Assembly (NCBI RefSeq): GCF_000716715.1 | Contig: NZ_JNYJ01000001.1 | Coordinates: 124,001 to 188,000, forward strand | Direction of reading: 5' to 3' | Length of the DNA stretch: 64,000 bases | From: Dactylosporangium aurantiacum | GTDB taxonomy: Bacteria > Actinomycetota > Actinomycetes > Mycobacteriales > Micromonosporaceae | Shown: piece by piece, positions 1 to 7,972 of the stretch | Numbering within the stretch: position 1 is the stretch's first letter | Layout: every line of letters begins with the position of its first letter | Program-made: the position numbers and the translations under genes | Notes under the pieces: generated by a model | What the model saw: the letters and a program-made list of their open reading frames with translations, nothing else | Databases searched by the model: none | What the model was told of the DNA's origin: nothing

Positions 1-94
1 GGACCACGACGGCGGTGTCGTCGTCGCGCAGCAGCCGCGTCACGACGGCGCGGCCGACACCGCGGCCGCCGCCCGTCACGACGAAGGAACGCAC
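1..94 (-). CDS. Short-chain dehydrogenase/reductase, N-terminal fragment
   Basis: Only the first 31 codons lie in the window; the gene continues beyond base 1. The reverse-strand translation from a GTG at 94 reads VRSFVVTGGGRGVGRAVVTR, the nucleotide-binding TGxxxGxG glycine motif of a Rossmann-fold SDR. The start lies 5 bp after the stop codon of the upstream carbonic anhydrase gene, so the two are probably co-transcribed. Substrate cannot be told from this fragment. Confidence 0.8.
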   Translation of the reverse strand, partial: MRSFVVTGGGRGVGRAVVTRLLRDDDTAVVV

Positions 95-99
95 CGTGC

Positions 100-588
100 T
101 CAGCGCACCTCTTCGATCTTCGCGGTGGCCACGTCGAAGATGAACCCGCGCACGTCCTCGCGGTGCGGCAGCCACTCGCAGGCACGGACCGTCTCGATCG
201 ACGAACGCATCGTGTCGTGCAGGTCGGTGAACCCGGGCACGTCCCAGCTCGGGGCGCGGCCGGTCTCGGCGGTGAGCGTCGCGCGGAACTCGTCGTCGTC
301 GAAGCCCTGCATGCCGCATTCGGTGTGGTGGATGAGCACCACCTCGCGGGTGCCGAGCCGCCGCTGGCTGATCGCGAGGGAGCGCAGCACCTCCTCAGTC
401 GGCAGGCCACCGGCGTTGCGGATCAGGTGCGCGTCACCGATGTCCAGGCCGAGCGCGCCGAACAGGTCCAGACGGGAGTCCATGCACGAGATCACGGCCA
501 GCCGCAGCTTGGGCCGCAACGGGCGGGGCCCGGGGAACGTGCTGGCATAGTGCTCATTGGCGTGGATGAGATGGTCGATCGCCGACAT
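100..588 (-). CDS. Beta-class carbonic anhydrase
   Basis: This 162-aa cytoplasmic enzyme should interconvert CO2 and bicarbonate. The family's zinc site is visible: C35 within CMDSR, then H88 and C91 in HHTEC, with D37 and R39 forming the Asp-Arg dyad. The length fits the short actinobacterial beta-CAs rather than the 200-plus residue plant-type enzymes. It precedes the SDR fragment on the same strand by 5 bp. The start is ATG at 588; no strong Shine-Dalgarno sequence is evident. Confidence 0.92.
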   Translation of the reverse strand: MSAIDHLIHANEHYASTFPGPRPLRPKLRLAVISCMDSRLDLFGALGLDIGDAHLIRNAGGLPTEEVLRSLAISQRRLGTREVVLIHHTECGMQGFDDDEFRATLTAETGRAPSWDVPGFTDLHDTMRSSIETVRACEWLPHREDVRGFIFDVATAKIEEVR

Positions 589-655
589 TCCGCCAGTGAA
601 ACAGATCCGTCACTCATTCGGATGATGTCTGCGTCACACGAGGCCAATCTCACCT

Positions 656-1828
656 GTGAACGCGGACCTTTACGCTGCTCGGGTGAATGGGAACGGAAGC
701 GGCGGCGCGGGTCAGCCGGATTGGGACGTCGTGGTCGTCGGCGGCGGGCCCGCCGGCCTGTCCGCGGCGCACGCGGCGGCGACCGGTGGGGCGAGGACGC
801 TCGTGCTGGAGAAGGCGGTGCACCCGCGGTACAAGACCTGCGGCGGCGGACTGATCGGGTTCACCGTGCGGGCCGTCACGGATCGCATCGAGATCCCCGC
901 CGACGATCACATCGTGCGCGCCGACTTCACGCACGACGGCCGCCGCGCGTTCAGCCGTTCCGCGCACCGTGGGGCGCTGCTGCAGATGGTGCGCCGCCCC
1001 CAGTTCGACGACGCGCTGCGGCTCGCCGCGGAGAAGGCCGGCGCGGTCGTGCGGCAGTCGGCGACGGTACGGGCGCTGGAACAGACCGGCGACGCCGTCA
1101 CCGTCCGGCTCGCCGACGGCTCGGCGGTCACCGGCGCGACCGTGATCGGCGCCGACGGCTCGTCCGGGATCACCGCCCGCCACGCCGGCGTCGAGTACGG
1201 CCAGGTCGACCTCGGCCTGGAGGTCGAGCTGCCGGTGCCGGCCGGCGTCGCCGCCGACTGGAAGGGGCGGGTGCTCATCGACTGGGGACCGCTGCCCGGC
1301 TCGTACGCGTGGGTCTTCCCGAAGGACGACGTCCTCACCGTCGGCGTGATCGCGGCCCGCGGGCAGGGCGAGCGGACGAAACGGTACCTGCGCGACTTCG
1401 TCACCCGGCTCGGCCTGGACGGCATCGAACCCGTGCACGACTCCGGGCACCTGACCCGCTGCCGGACCGCGGCGTCGCCGCTGCGCACCGGCCGGGTCCT
1501 CGTCGCCGGCGACGCGGCGGGCCTGCTGGAGCCGTGGACCCGCGAGGGGATCAGCTTCGCGGTGCGCTCGGGCGTCCTCGCCGGGGCGGCCGCCGCGGCC
1601 GGCGACCTCGACGGGTACGTCACCGCCGTCGAGCGGACCCTCGTGCCGGCGATGACGGCCGGGCGGCGGCTGCTGGACACGTTCAGCCGGCGGCCCGGAC
1701 TGTTCCACGCGATGCTGCGGACCCCGCCGGGGTGGCGCATGTTCGAGCGGTTCTGCCTGGGGGAGACGTCGTTCGAACGTACCGTCGAACGGCTGCCGAT
1801 CAGGACCGCGTTGCGGCTGCTGGGATAG
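656..1828 (+). CDS. Geranylgeranyl reductase family FAD-dependent oxidoreductase
   Basis: A 390-aa flavoprotein. The N-terminus carries the FAD dinucleotide-binding motif VVVGGGPAGLSAA (about residues 23-35), followed by a CGGGL segment typical of geranylgeranyl reductase-like enzymes and the second FAD motif GDAAGLLEPWTREGI (about 285-299). Family members saturate prenyl chains of quinones or lipids, or act on secondary metabolites; the substrate here is unknown. GTG at 656 is taken as the start, and GTG at 683 is an alternative. It is monocistronic, divergent from the carbonic anhydrase gene and convergent with the PEP mutase-like gene. Confidence 0.85.
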   Translation: MNADLYAARVNGNGSGGAGQPDWDVVVVGGGPAGLSAAHAAATGGARTLVLEKAVHPRYKTCGGGLIGFTVRAVTDRIEIPADDHIVRADFTHDGRRAFSRSAHRGALLQMVRRPQFDDALRLAAEKAGAVVRQSATVRALEQTGDAVTVRLADGSAVTGATVIGADGSSGITARHAGVEYGQVDLGLEVELPVPAGVAADWKGRVLIDWGPLPGSYAWVFPKDDVLTVGVIAARGQGERTKRYLRDFVTRLGLDGIEPVHDSGHLTRCRTAASPLRTGRVLVAGDAAGLLEPWTREGISFAVRSGVLAGAAAAAGDLDGYVTAVERTLVPAMTAGRRLLDTFSRRPGLFHAMLRTPPGWRMFERFCLGETSFERTVERLPIRTALRLLG

Positions 1829-1895
1829 CACGCGGCAGCGCCGCCCGGAGGAGGTCCTGGCGGCGCTGCGGGAGTCGGGCGGCGGCGTCGCAGGG

Positions 1896-2681
1896 TCAGG
1901 GCGACATCAGGGACTGCAGCTCGCCGTATTCGATGGCGCCGGCGAGGCTCGTGTACGTGCCGGCGCCGAACGCCTCCTGCGCGACGCGGCGGGCGACCCC
2001 GTACGCCGCCTCCGCGACCCACGAGCCGAGGCTGACCCGGGCCACACCCAGCTTGCCGAGCTCGGCGACCGACGGCGCGCCCGGCCCGGCGAGAATGTTC
2101 AGCGGCGCCGGGATCGCGGCGGCCAGCGCACCGACGGTGTCCGGGTCCACCACCCCCGGCACGAAGATCCCGCTCGCGCCGGCCGCGAGGTAGGCGTGCG
2201 CCCGCGCCACCGTACCGTCGAAGTCCCGCACACCGCGCAGGTACGTGTCGATCCGCGCGTTGAGGAACACCTCGGGCGCGGCGGCGCGGGCGGCGGCGAT
2301 CCTGGCCACCTGCTCGTCGACCGGCCGCAGCGCCGGTCCGGCGCCGTCCTCCAGGTTGACGCCGACGGCACCGGCCTCGGCGACCCCGCGCAGCGTGGCG
2401 GCGACGTCTTCGGGCGTCGCCCCGAACCCCGACTCGACGTCCGCGGTCACCGGCACGTCGACCGCGGCGACGACCCGCGCCAGGTGCGCCAGCATCGCGT
2501 CCCGGCTCAACGCGCCACCGTCGCGCACGCCGTGCGCCCAGGCCACGCCGGCGGAGGTGGTCGCGACCGCCCGGGCCCCGGCCGCGGCGACGATCCGCGC
2601 GGAGGCGGCGTCCCACGCGTTGGCCAGGACGAGCGGGTCGGCGGGGTCGTGCAGGGAGCGGAACACGGCAGCGTTGGTCAT
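1896..2681 (-). CDS. Isocitrate lyase/PEP mutase superfamily protein
   Basis: A 261-aa TIM-barrel protein of the isocitrate lyase/phosphoenolpyruvate mutase family. The expected landmarks are present: NAWDAASARI near the N-terminus, VPVTADVESGFG (metal-binding Asp and Glu) and GVNLEDG, followed by FLNARIDTYLRG. Characterised relatives act on C-C or C-P bonds of 2-oxo acids, for example oxaloacetate, 2-methylisocitrate or carboxyphosphonoenolpyruvate; the specificity here is open. The KKCGH lyase motif is not seen, so a true isocitrate lyase is unlikely. ATG at 2681 is preceded by a clear GGGAGG ribosome-binding site. It is divergent from the ArsR-type regulator, which may control it. Confidence 0.85.
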   Translation of the reverse strand: MTNAAVFRSLHDPADPLVLANAWDAASARIVAAAGARAVATTSAGVAWAHGVRDGGALSRDAMLAHLARVVAAVDVPVTADVESGFGATPEDVAATLRGVAEAGAVGVNLEDGAGPALRPVDEQVARIAAARAAAPEVFLNARIDTYLRGVRDFDGTVARAHAYLAAGASGIFVPGVVDPDTVGALAAAIPAPLNILAGPGAPSVAELGKLGVARVSLGSWVAEAAYGVARRVAQEAFGAGTYTSLAGAIEYGELQSLMSP

Positions 2682-2736
2682 GCCCGCAATCCTCCCGGCG
2701 GCCGCGGTACGGCTCCAACGTTTTAGCCTGGACTGC

Positions 2737-3867
2737 ATGGTCGCCATCGGACTGTCCGCGGGCGGGGTCGCCCGGGTGCGGTTCGCGATCTCGCCGCTGT
2801 GGGAGACGATCGCGAGCATCCGCGTCCTGAGAGACCCCGGCGCGCACGCGATCCACCTGCCGTGGGTGCGCGCCGTGCGGCCACGGCTCGGCGCGTTGGT
2901 GGGCAGTGAGCTGTGGCGGCTGGTGCCGCCGGGGCCGGGGTACGTGCCTGACTTCCTGACACCGGCGCCGGACGGGTTGTTCGCTGAGTTAGGGGTGGAG
3001 CTGGAGGCGCTGCTGGCGACGCCGGCGGCGGAGATCGCGGCGCAGGTGCCGGCTGGGTTCCTGGAGTCGGCGGCGGGCCTGGAACGTTCCGCGGGCTTGG
3101 TGGTGGCGGGCCCGGAGGCGGTGGTGGGCCTGGAACCTTCGGCCAGCGTGGCGGCGGCGGCTCGGGACACGGCGGCGGTTCGGGACGCGGCGGCGGTTCG
3201 GGACGCGGTGGCGGTTCGGGACGCGGCGGCGGTTCGGGATGCGGTGGCGGTTCGGGACACGGCGGCTGAGGGGTTGCTGCGGCGGCTCGCGGGGCAGCTC
3301 GCGGAGTACTTCGATGTGGCGCTGGCCGCCGACTGGCCGCGTATCCGGCAGCTGCTGGAGGCGGAAGTGTTCACCCGGGCCCGGGCCCTCGCCGCGGAGG
3401 GGGTCGGCGGGCTGCTCAACGACCTGCACGAGCAGGTGCGCTGGGCCGACGACACGCTGTCGGTCGCGCAGCAGTGGTGCACCGCCGAGGACGTCCCCGA
3501 CGGCGGAGGGCTCGTGCTCATCCCGTCGGTCTTCGTGTGGCCGTCGATCCTGACCGTGTCGACGGGGCGGCTCGCCCAGTTGGCGTACCCGCCACGGGGG
3601 ACAGGCGCGCTGTGGGAGTCGCCGGCACGGACGCCCGACGGCCTTGCCGCGGTCCTCGGGCGGACCCGGGCGCGGCTGCTGGTCGAGCTGTCGGCGCCGG
3701 CCTCGACGACGGCGCTCGCGGCTCGGATCGGCCTGACGCCCGGCGGGGTCTCCCAGCACCTGGCGGCGTTGCGGGCGGCCGGCCTGGTCACCGCGCACCG
3801 CGACGGCCGCGCCGTGCTCAACGTCCGCACCGGCGTCGCGGACGCGCTGCTCGGCACGACGGGCTGA
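2737..3867 (+). CDS. ArsR-type winged-helix regulator with DUF5937-like N-terminus
   Basis: A 376-aa protein. The N-terminus (VRFAISPLWETIASIRVL, then HLPW) matches the ligand-domain pattern I associate with DUF5937 regulators. The C-terminal 70 or so residues form an ArsR-like wHTH, with recognition-helix region LTPGGVSQHLAALRAAGLV and a wing that follows. Between them is a low-complexity Ala-Val-Arg-Asp stretch built from 18-bp repeats, which looks like a hinge expansion. The start is ATG at 2737, 55 bp from the divergent PEP mutase-like gene, its most likely target along with itself. The ligand is unknown. Confidence 0.8.
   Translation: MVAIGLSAGGVARVRFAISPLWETIASIRVLRDPGAHAIHLPWVRAVRPRLGALVGSELWRLVPPGPGYVPDFLTPAPDGLFAELGVELEALLATPAAEIAAQVPAGFLESAAGLERSAGLVVAGPEAVVGLEPSASVAAAARDTAAVRDAAAVRDAVAVRDAAAVRDAVAVRDTAAEGLLRRLAGQLAEYFDVALAADWPRIRQLLEAEVFTRARALAAEGVGGLLNDLHEQVRWADDTLSVAQQWCTAEDVPDGGGLVLIPSVFVWPSILTVSTGRLAQLAYPPRGTGALWESPARTPDGLAAVLGRTRARLLVELSAPASTTALAARIGLTPGGVSQHLAALRAAGLVTAHRDGRAVLNVRTGVADALLGTTG
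3163..3270 (+). repeat. In-frame 18-bp tandem repeat (6 units)
   Basis: Six imperfect copies of an 18-bp unit (consensus CGGGACGCGGCGGCGGTT) lie within the ArsR-type regulator gene and encode a repeated six-residue block (RDAAAV and variants RDAVAV, RDTAAV). The multiple of three keeps the frame, so copy-number change would only lengthen the hinge. Confidence 0.9.
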
Positions 3868-4303
3868 GCCGTCCCGCGTCGACGGTGTGCCGCGTCGACG
3901 GTGTGCCGCGTCGACGGTGTGCCGTGTGACGGCGGTGTGGCGCGGTGCTGCGTCACGCACGACAGCTGATCTGGGCGCGCACCGGTTTGCCGCGTTACGC
4001 GCCCCTGCTGATCCGAGCACGCCGGGGTGTCCGGGCCGGCATGTGGTTGGGCTGGCTTGGGCCGTTCAGGTGCTCGGCCGTTCAGGTGTTCATATGGATC
4101 GTCAGCGCAGAGGACCCGAGCGGCGCGGGCGGGCAGCTCATCCGCACTCTACTCCACCCGAGCAAATTGATCTCTGGAGGTTTTGCGCTGCGTAGTTTTT
4201 GCTGCTGGGGTGGCTGAGGGCTGGAAAGGGCGGCGCGCCGGGCCGTCGGGAGAACAATACCCGCGGACCGGCGCGCCGGATGAATCGTGTGTGGGGGTGA
4301 GGG
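3868..4303. other. Intergenic region with 16-bp repeats
   Basis: No convincing gene. Three perfect 16-bp copies of CCGCGTCGACGGTGTG occupy 3874-3921, followed by a decayed fourth. The segment 4130-4215 is noticeably more AT-rich than its surroundings. The far end holds the hairpin listed separately. Confidence 0.7.
4232..4277 (-). terminator. Hairpin downstream of the acidic-protein gene
   Basis: GGCGCGCCGG at 4232-4241 pairs with CCGGCGCGCC at 4268-4277, extended past one mismatch by three more pairs, with a 26-nt region between. It lies just after the stop of the reverse-strand gene ending at 4304. There is no long U tract, as is usual in actinomycete terminators. Confidence 0.5.
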
Positions 4304-4714
4304 TCAGCCGGCGGCGATCGACGGCGGGGTGTCGGTGTCGATGACGGTGGCCTCGGAGAAGGCGGAGTCCAGCTGCGCCTGCAGGGCGTCGAGCTGCGAG
4401 AACTGGGCCTCGTGCGAGGACTCGCTGCCCTCGGCGGCGAAGACGTGGTCCGACTCGGCGGCCGCGTGGTCGTACGAGGTGAAGTTCGACTCGGCGTAGT
4501 GCGAGCCGTCGGCGCCGGTGAACTCGACGCTGTGGCCCTGGTCGAACGAGGTCGACTCGGCCGCGGCGTGGTTCTGCTCGTAGACGTTGAACTGGTTGTT
4601 GTAGTCGGCCTCGCTGGCGTTGACCTGGTGCAGCTGCTCCAGGGACTGGTGGTCCTCGCCGGTCTCGACGTGGCCGAATTCCGCGCCGGTGTCGCCGCCG
4701 TCGTACTCGCTCAT
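4304..4714 (-). CDS. Highly acidic protein lacking Lys, Arg, Cys and Trp
   Basis: A 136-aa protein of unrecognised family. It contains no lysine, arginine, cysteine or tryptophan, and methionine occurs only at the start, while Asp, Glu, His, Ser, Ala, Gln and aromatic residues dominate. A motif of the form aromatic-acidic-(x)-HAAAES recurs (EQNHAAAES and YDHAAAES). There is no signal peptide or membrane segment. The C-terminal third (QFSQLDALQAQLDSAFSEA) is predicted helical. ATG at 4714 has a GAGAGGA ribosome-binding site at good spacing, supporting translation. It stands alone between intergenic stretches. It could be disordered or a scaffold; function is unknown. Confidence 0.75.
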   Translation of the reverse strand: MSEYDGGDTGAEFGHVETGEDHQSLEQLHQVNASEADYNNQFNVYEQNHAAAESTSFDQGHSVEFTGADGSHYAESNFTSYDHAAAESDHVFAAEGSESSHEAQFSQLDALQAQLDSAFSEATVIDTDTPPSIAAG

Positions 4715-4925
4715 GGTGGGTCCTCTCGGTATTGCAGGGGGTGTGGAGGTTGCGATTCAGGTGGTGTTCCTGGCGCTGGTGATGACGTTACGAGCGCCGT
4801 CATGGCGTGGAATCACGGAAACGTGCCAGCCGTTCGAATGCCGTGGCGGGAGCGTATACCGTGCTCAGCGGCCTGGACTATCCCCGAAACGACAGTTGCG
4901 CGGCAGCCGGACACCCGACAGCGGC

Positions 4926-5100
4926 GGCCCGCCACGCGCCCCCGGCGCAGGGCCGCCACGCGCCCCGGACAGGCCCGCCACGCGCCCCGGCGCAGGGCCG
5001 CCACGCGCTGCGGCACAGGCCCGCCACGCGCTGCGGCCCAGGCCCGCACGCGCCCCGGCGCAGGGCCGCCACGCGCCGTGGCACAGGCCCGCGGCGCGCC
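4926..5100. repeat. 22-23 bp tandem array (about 8 units)
   Basis: About eight imperfect units built on GCCGCCACGCGCCCCGGCGCAG, varying at a few positions (CCCCGG, CTGCGG, CCGTGG), lie directly upstream of the DUF6980-like gene. No spacers separate the units, so this is a minisatellite and not a CRISPR array. Confidence 0.9.
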
Positions 5101-5130
5101 GGTCGGGAGGCGACCGCCATACTGCGTGCC

Positions 5131-5493
5131 GTGCGGAAACACTGCTGCGACGGTATGCGTGCGCAACTGGCCCGGTCCGAGTCGGAGGCCGGCGAGGACG
5201 ACCCGGATGTGGTCGTCGTGTACGACGCGAAGTTCGACGAGTACGGGCTGCCCGTCCGCGACGGCGGCACGTCCGTGGTGGTGATCGGGTACTGCCCGTG
5301 GTGCGGCGGGCGGCTGCCGGCGTCGCGGCGGGACGCGTGGTTCGACGCGGTCGAAGGGCTGCGGCTGGACCCGTGGGAGGACGAGCTGCCCGAGGAGTAC
5401 CGCGACGGGACCTGGTGGTCGCGGGACGCCGGCGACCTGGAGGGCACCAGCCGCGACTACGTCGAACCGGACAAGGTGATCAGCCCGGTCTGA
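5131..5493 (+). CDS. DUF6980-like small cysteine-motif protein
   Basis: A 120-aa protein starting near KHCCDGMRAQL and containing YCPWCGGRLPASRRDAWFD, followed by a conserved-looking Trp-Trp segment (DGTWWSRD). The CC and CPWCG cysteines could bind a metal. The pattern agrees with what I recall of DUF6980 proteins, whose function is unknown. The start is uncertain: GTG at 5131 is used because the CC motif follows it, but the nearest Shine-Dalgarno sequence (GGGAGG around 5105) is about 21 bp away. It sits immediately after the minisatellite. Confidence 0.65.
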   Translation: MRKHCCDGMRAQLARSESEAGEDDPDVVVVYDAKFDEYGLPVRDGGTSVVVIGYCPWCGGRLPASRRDAWFDAVEGLRLDPWEDELPEEYRDGTWWSRDAGDLEGTSRDYVEPDKVISPV

Positions 5494-5532
5494 GGGCGGA
5501 GCGCCAGCAACCGAGCAGCGCAGGGCAGGGCG

Positions 5533-5943
5533 TCAGCGGAGCAGCTCGACGACCGGGATCTTCCGCTCGACGCCGTTCTGATGGTCGGTGAAGAACGGGT
5601 ACCGCTCCACGATCCTGGTCCACAGCACGGGCCGGTCCTCGTCGGCGACCGGGCGGGCGGTGGCGCGGTACTCCTCGCCCTCCGCCTCGACGATGACGGC
5701 CGGCTCGGCGACCAGGTTGCGGTACCAGTCCGGGTCGAGGGCGGCGCCCGCGTTGGAGGCGATCACGTACATCCGGTCGTCGACGCGGATGTACATCATC
5801 GGCGTGGTGTGCGGCCGGCCGGTCCTGCGGCCGGTGGTGGTGAGCAGCAGCAACGGCCGGTCCTCGAGCCGCCGGCCGTTGCCGCGGAACTCGGCGATCA
5901 GCTTGCGGTTGTACTCGCGCTGGTCGACAGGGAGCTCGGTCAT
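5533..5943 (-). CDS. Nitroreductase/quinone reductase family deazaflavin-dependent protein (Ddn-like)
   Basis: A 136-aa split-barrel protein. LLLLTTTGRRTGRPHTTPMMYI, reported here only by its key residues (TTxGRKTG-type motif at about 34-42, then the PMMY strand), and the later DPDWYRNL segment are hallmarks of the Ddn family that uses F420H2. Mycobacterial members reduce quinones or nitroimidazoles; the physiological substrate here is unknown. It implies that the organism makes coenzyme F420. It is followed on the same strand by nothing co-directional nearby. Confidence 0.88.
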   Translation of the reverse strand: MTELPVDQREYNRKLIAEFRGNGRRLEDRPLLLLTTTGRRTGRPHTTPMMYIRVDDRMYVIASNAGAALDPDWYRNLVAEPAVIVEAEGEEYRATARPVADEDRPVLWTRIVERYPFFTDHQNGVERKIPVVELLR

Positions 5944-5975
5944 GCCGAAAAGCCTAGATGCCCGAACGCCCCGGC

Positions 5976-6035
5976 GCCCGTCGAAGCGGCGCCCGTCGAA
6001 GCGGTGCCCGTCGAAGCGGTGCCCGCCGGAGCGGG
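5976..6035. repeat. 15-bp tandem repeat (4 units)
   Basis: Four copies of GCCCGTCGAAGCGGT (last one diverged) lie between the deazaflavin gene start and the recQ stop. Confidence 0.9.
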
Positions 6036-6043
6036 CGGCCGGG

Positions 6044-7771
6044 TCAGACCGGCTCCAGCAGCTTCGACTTCTGCACGATCGGCACCGACAGCGTCTTGTA
6101 CCCGACCTCCTCGAACAGCACCACGACGCGGTCCTGCTCGTACGCCATGACGGTGCCGGTGCCCCACGCGGTGTGCCGGACCTCGCTGGACACCGGGAAC
6201 GGCCGGGCCGGGTCGGTGGCGACCGGGACCTCGCCGGCGTCCACCGTGGCGGTCGGCCGGCGCAGCAGCGCGAGCCGCCGGTACCAGGGGACCTTCGGCA
6301 CGACGGGGTCGACGACGACGTTGCCGGCGGCGCAGTTGTCGCAGTGCCCGCACGCCCGTTCGGCCTGCTCGCCGAAGTAGGCGAGCAGCGCGTTGCCGCG
6401 GCAGCCGGCGCTTTCGGCGTACTGGCGCATCATGTCGATCCGGGAGCGCCGCAGCGTCTGGTGCCGCTCGAACTGGGCGAGGGCGAGCCGCGACGCGTCC
6501 GCCGGGGACGGCGCGTAGCGGGGGGTGCTGAGCTTGTTGCCGGACTGGACCTCGACGGCGCCGACCTGCTCGAGCAGGCTCAGCAGCGACGTGATCTTGC
6601 GCGCGGGCAGACCGCTGCGGGTGGCGAGGGCGGTGCGGCTCACGGGGCCTTCGCGCAGCGCGGCGGCCAGCTGCGTGAGCTCCTTGCCGTCGGGGGCGCC
6701 GGCGGCGAAGAACCGTTGCAGCGACACGTCCTCGGGCCGGAAGAACAGCACGGTGCGGGCGGGGGCGCCGTCGCGGCCGGCCCGGCCGATTTCCTGCAGG
6801 TAGCTGTCGGGGGAGTCGGGCAGCGCCACGTGGTGCACCCAGCGGATGTTGGGTTTGTCGACGCCCATGCCGAAGGCGCTCGTCGCGACCATGACCGGGA
6901 TCTTGTCGGCCATGAAGTCGGTGTACCGGCGGGTGCGCTCACCGGCGGCGAGCCCGGCGTGGAACGCGACCGCCTCGACGCCGTGCTCGGTGAGCCGGGT
7001 CGCGTACTGCTCGGCGATCGCGCGGGTCGGCGCGTACACGATGCCGGGCGCGGGCTCCTGCCGCACCTGCGCGAGGAGGCGCTGCCAGCGCTGCTCGTCG
7101 CTGGTGCAGTGCACCGCGCCGAGCTCCAGGTTGCCCCGGTCGAGGCCGGCGACGTGGGTGAACGGGTCGAGCAGGCCGAGGGACTCGGTGATGTCGGCGC
7201 GCACCGGCGGGGACGCGGTCGCGGTCAGCGCGACGATCACCGGGCGGCGGGTGCCGTCGCCGAGCTCGCGGATGAGGTGGCCGAGCTGCAGGTAGTCGGG
7301 GCGGAAGTCGTACCCCCACGCGGACACGCAGTGCGCCTCGTCGACCGCGACCAGGCTCGGGCGCAGCCCGCGGACCTCGGCGAGGCGCTCCGGGTTGCCG
7401 AGCTGCTCGGGCGTGATGAACAGGAACCTGGCGGTGCCGGCGCGCAGCGCCTCCAGGGCGGCCTTCTGCTGGTTCGGCGTCTCGGCGGAGCTGATCCGGA
7501 CCGCCTGGCCGTCGTGGCGGCGGTTGAGTCCGGCGATCTGGTCCTGCTGCAACGCGAGCAGTGGTGAGATGACGACAGTGGGTCCGGGCAGCAGCATCGC
7601 CGGGACCTGGTAGATCGCGGACTTCCCACCGCCGGTGGGGAGCACGACGAGGGCGTCGCGCCGCTTGAGCAGGGCGCGCATCGGTGGCAGCTGTCCTGCG
7701 CGCAACTGGTCCCAGCCGAAGTGCTGGCGGGCGGCGCGGCGGAGGCGGGGTGCGAGCGGCACAAGATTCAT
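6044..7771 (-). CDS. recQ: ATP-dependent DNA helicase RecQ
   Basis: A 575-aa 3'-5' DNA helicase for recombination and replication-fork repair. Walker A is LPTGGGKS (44-51), Walker B DEAHC (144-148), and the helicase C motif is QEIGRAGRDG. The RecQ zinc-binding cysteines are present as AGCRG followed by CGHCDNC, with a winged-helix segment between the helicase and the tail. There is no recognisable HRDC domain. Instead the C-terminus (WGTGTVMAYEQDRVVVLFEE) resembles the Tudor/KOW-like tail of UvrD/PcrA helicases. The start is ATG at 7771 (MNLVPLAPRL); upstream in-frame codons are not family-like. Confidence 0.95.
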   Translation of the reverse strand: MNLVPLAPRLRRAARQHFGWDQLRAGQLPPMRALLKRRDALVVLPTGGGKSAIYQVPAMLLPGPTVVISPLLALQQDQIAGLNRRHDGQAVRISSAETPNQQKAALEALRAGTARFLFITPEQLGNPERLAEVRGLRPSLVAVDEAHCVSAWGYDFRPDYLQLGHLIRELGDGTRRPVIVALTATASPPVRADITESLGLLDPFTHVAGLDRGNLELGAVHCTSDEQRWQRLLAQVRQEPAPGIVYAPTRAIAEQYATRLTEHGVEAVAFHAGLAAGERTRRYTDFMADKIPVMVATSAFGMGVDKPNIRWVHHVALPDSPDSYLQEIGRAGRDGAPARTVLFFRPEDVSLQRFFAAGAPDGKELTQLAAALREGPVSRTALATRSGLPARKITSLLSLLEQVGAVEVQSGNKLSTPRYAPSPADASRLALAQFERHQTLRRSRIDMMRQYAESAGCRGNALLAYFGEQAERACGHCDNCAAGNVVVDPVVPKVPWYRRLALLRRPTATVDAGEVPVATDPARPFPVSSEVRHTAWGTGTVMAYEQDRVVVLFEEVGYKTLSVPIVQKSKLLEPV

Positions 7772-7972
7772 CGCGGGCGACTGTACCGGTGTTCGAACGA
7801 GTCGGCGCGCTGAGCGGACCAGTGCGACACGCCGAATCTTGAGCACTCTCACCGGCTCGCAACCAAACGGCACCCGAAAGTGACGGCGACAGCACCCTTA
7901 GTAGCCGAAAGTTCTTCGTGTCAGCAGGTGGACCGCCTGCACGGGGTTCACCACAGACACGAGGGGGAACCG

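Noticed and set aside
163..2856. Long open frames opposite the flavoprotein and PEP mutase-like genes
   Set aside because: They are antisense to well-supported genes, have Arg/Pro/Ala-biased composition and no family motifs. Such frames are expected in very GC-rich DNA.
4926..5100. Possible CRISPR array
   Set aside because: Units are contiguous without spacers and vary internally. No cas gene is nearby.
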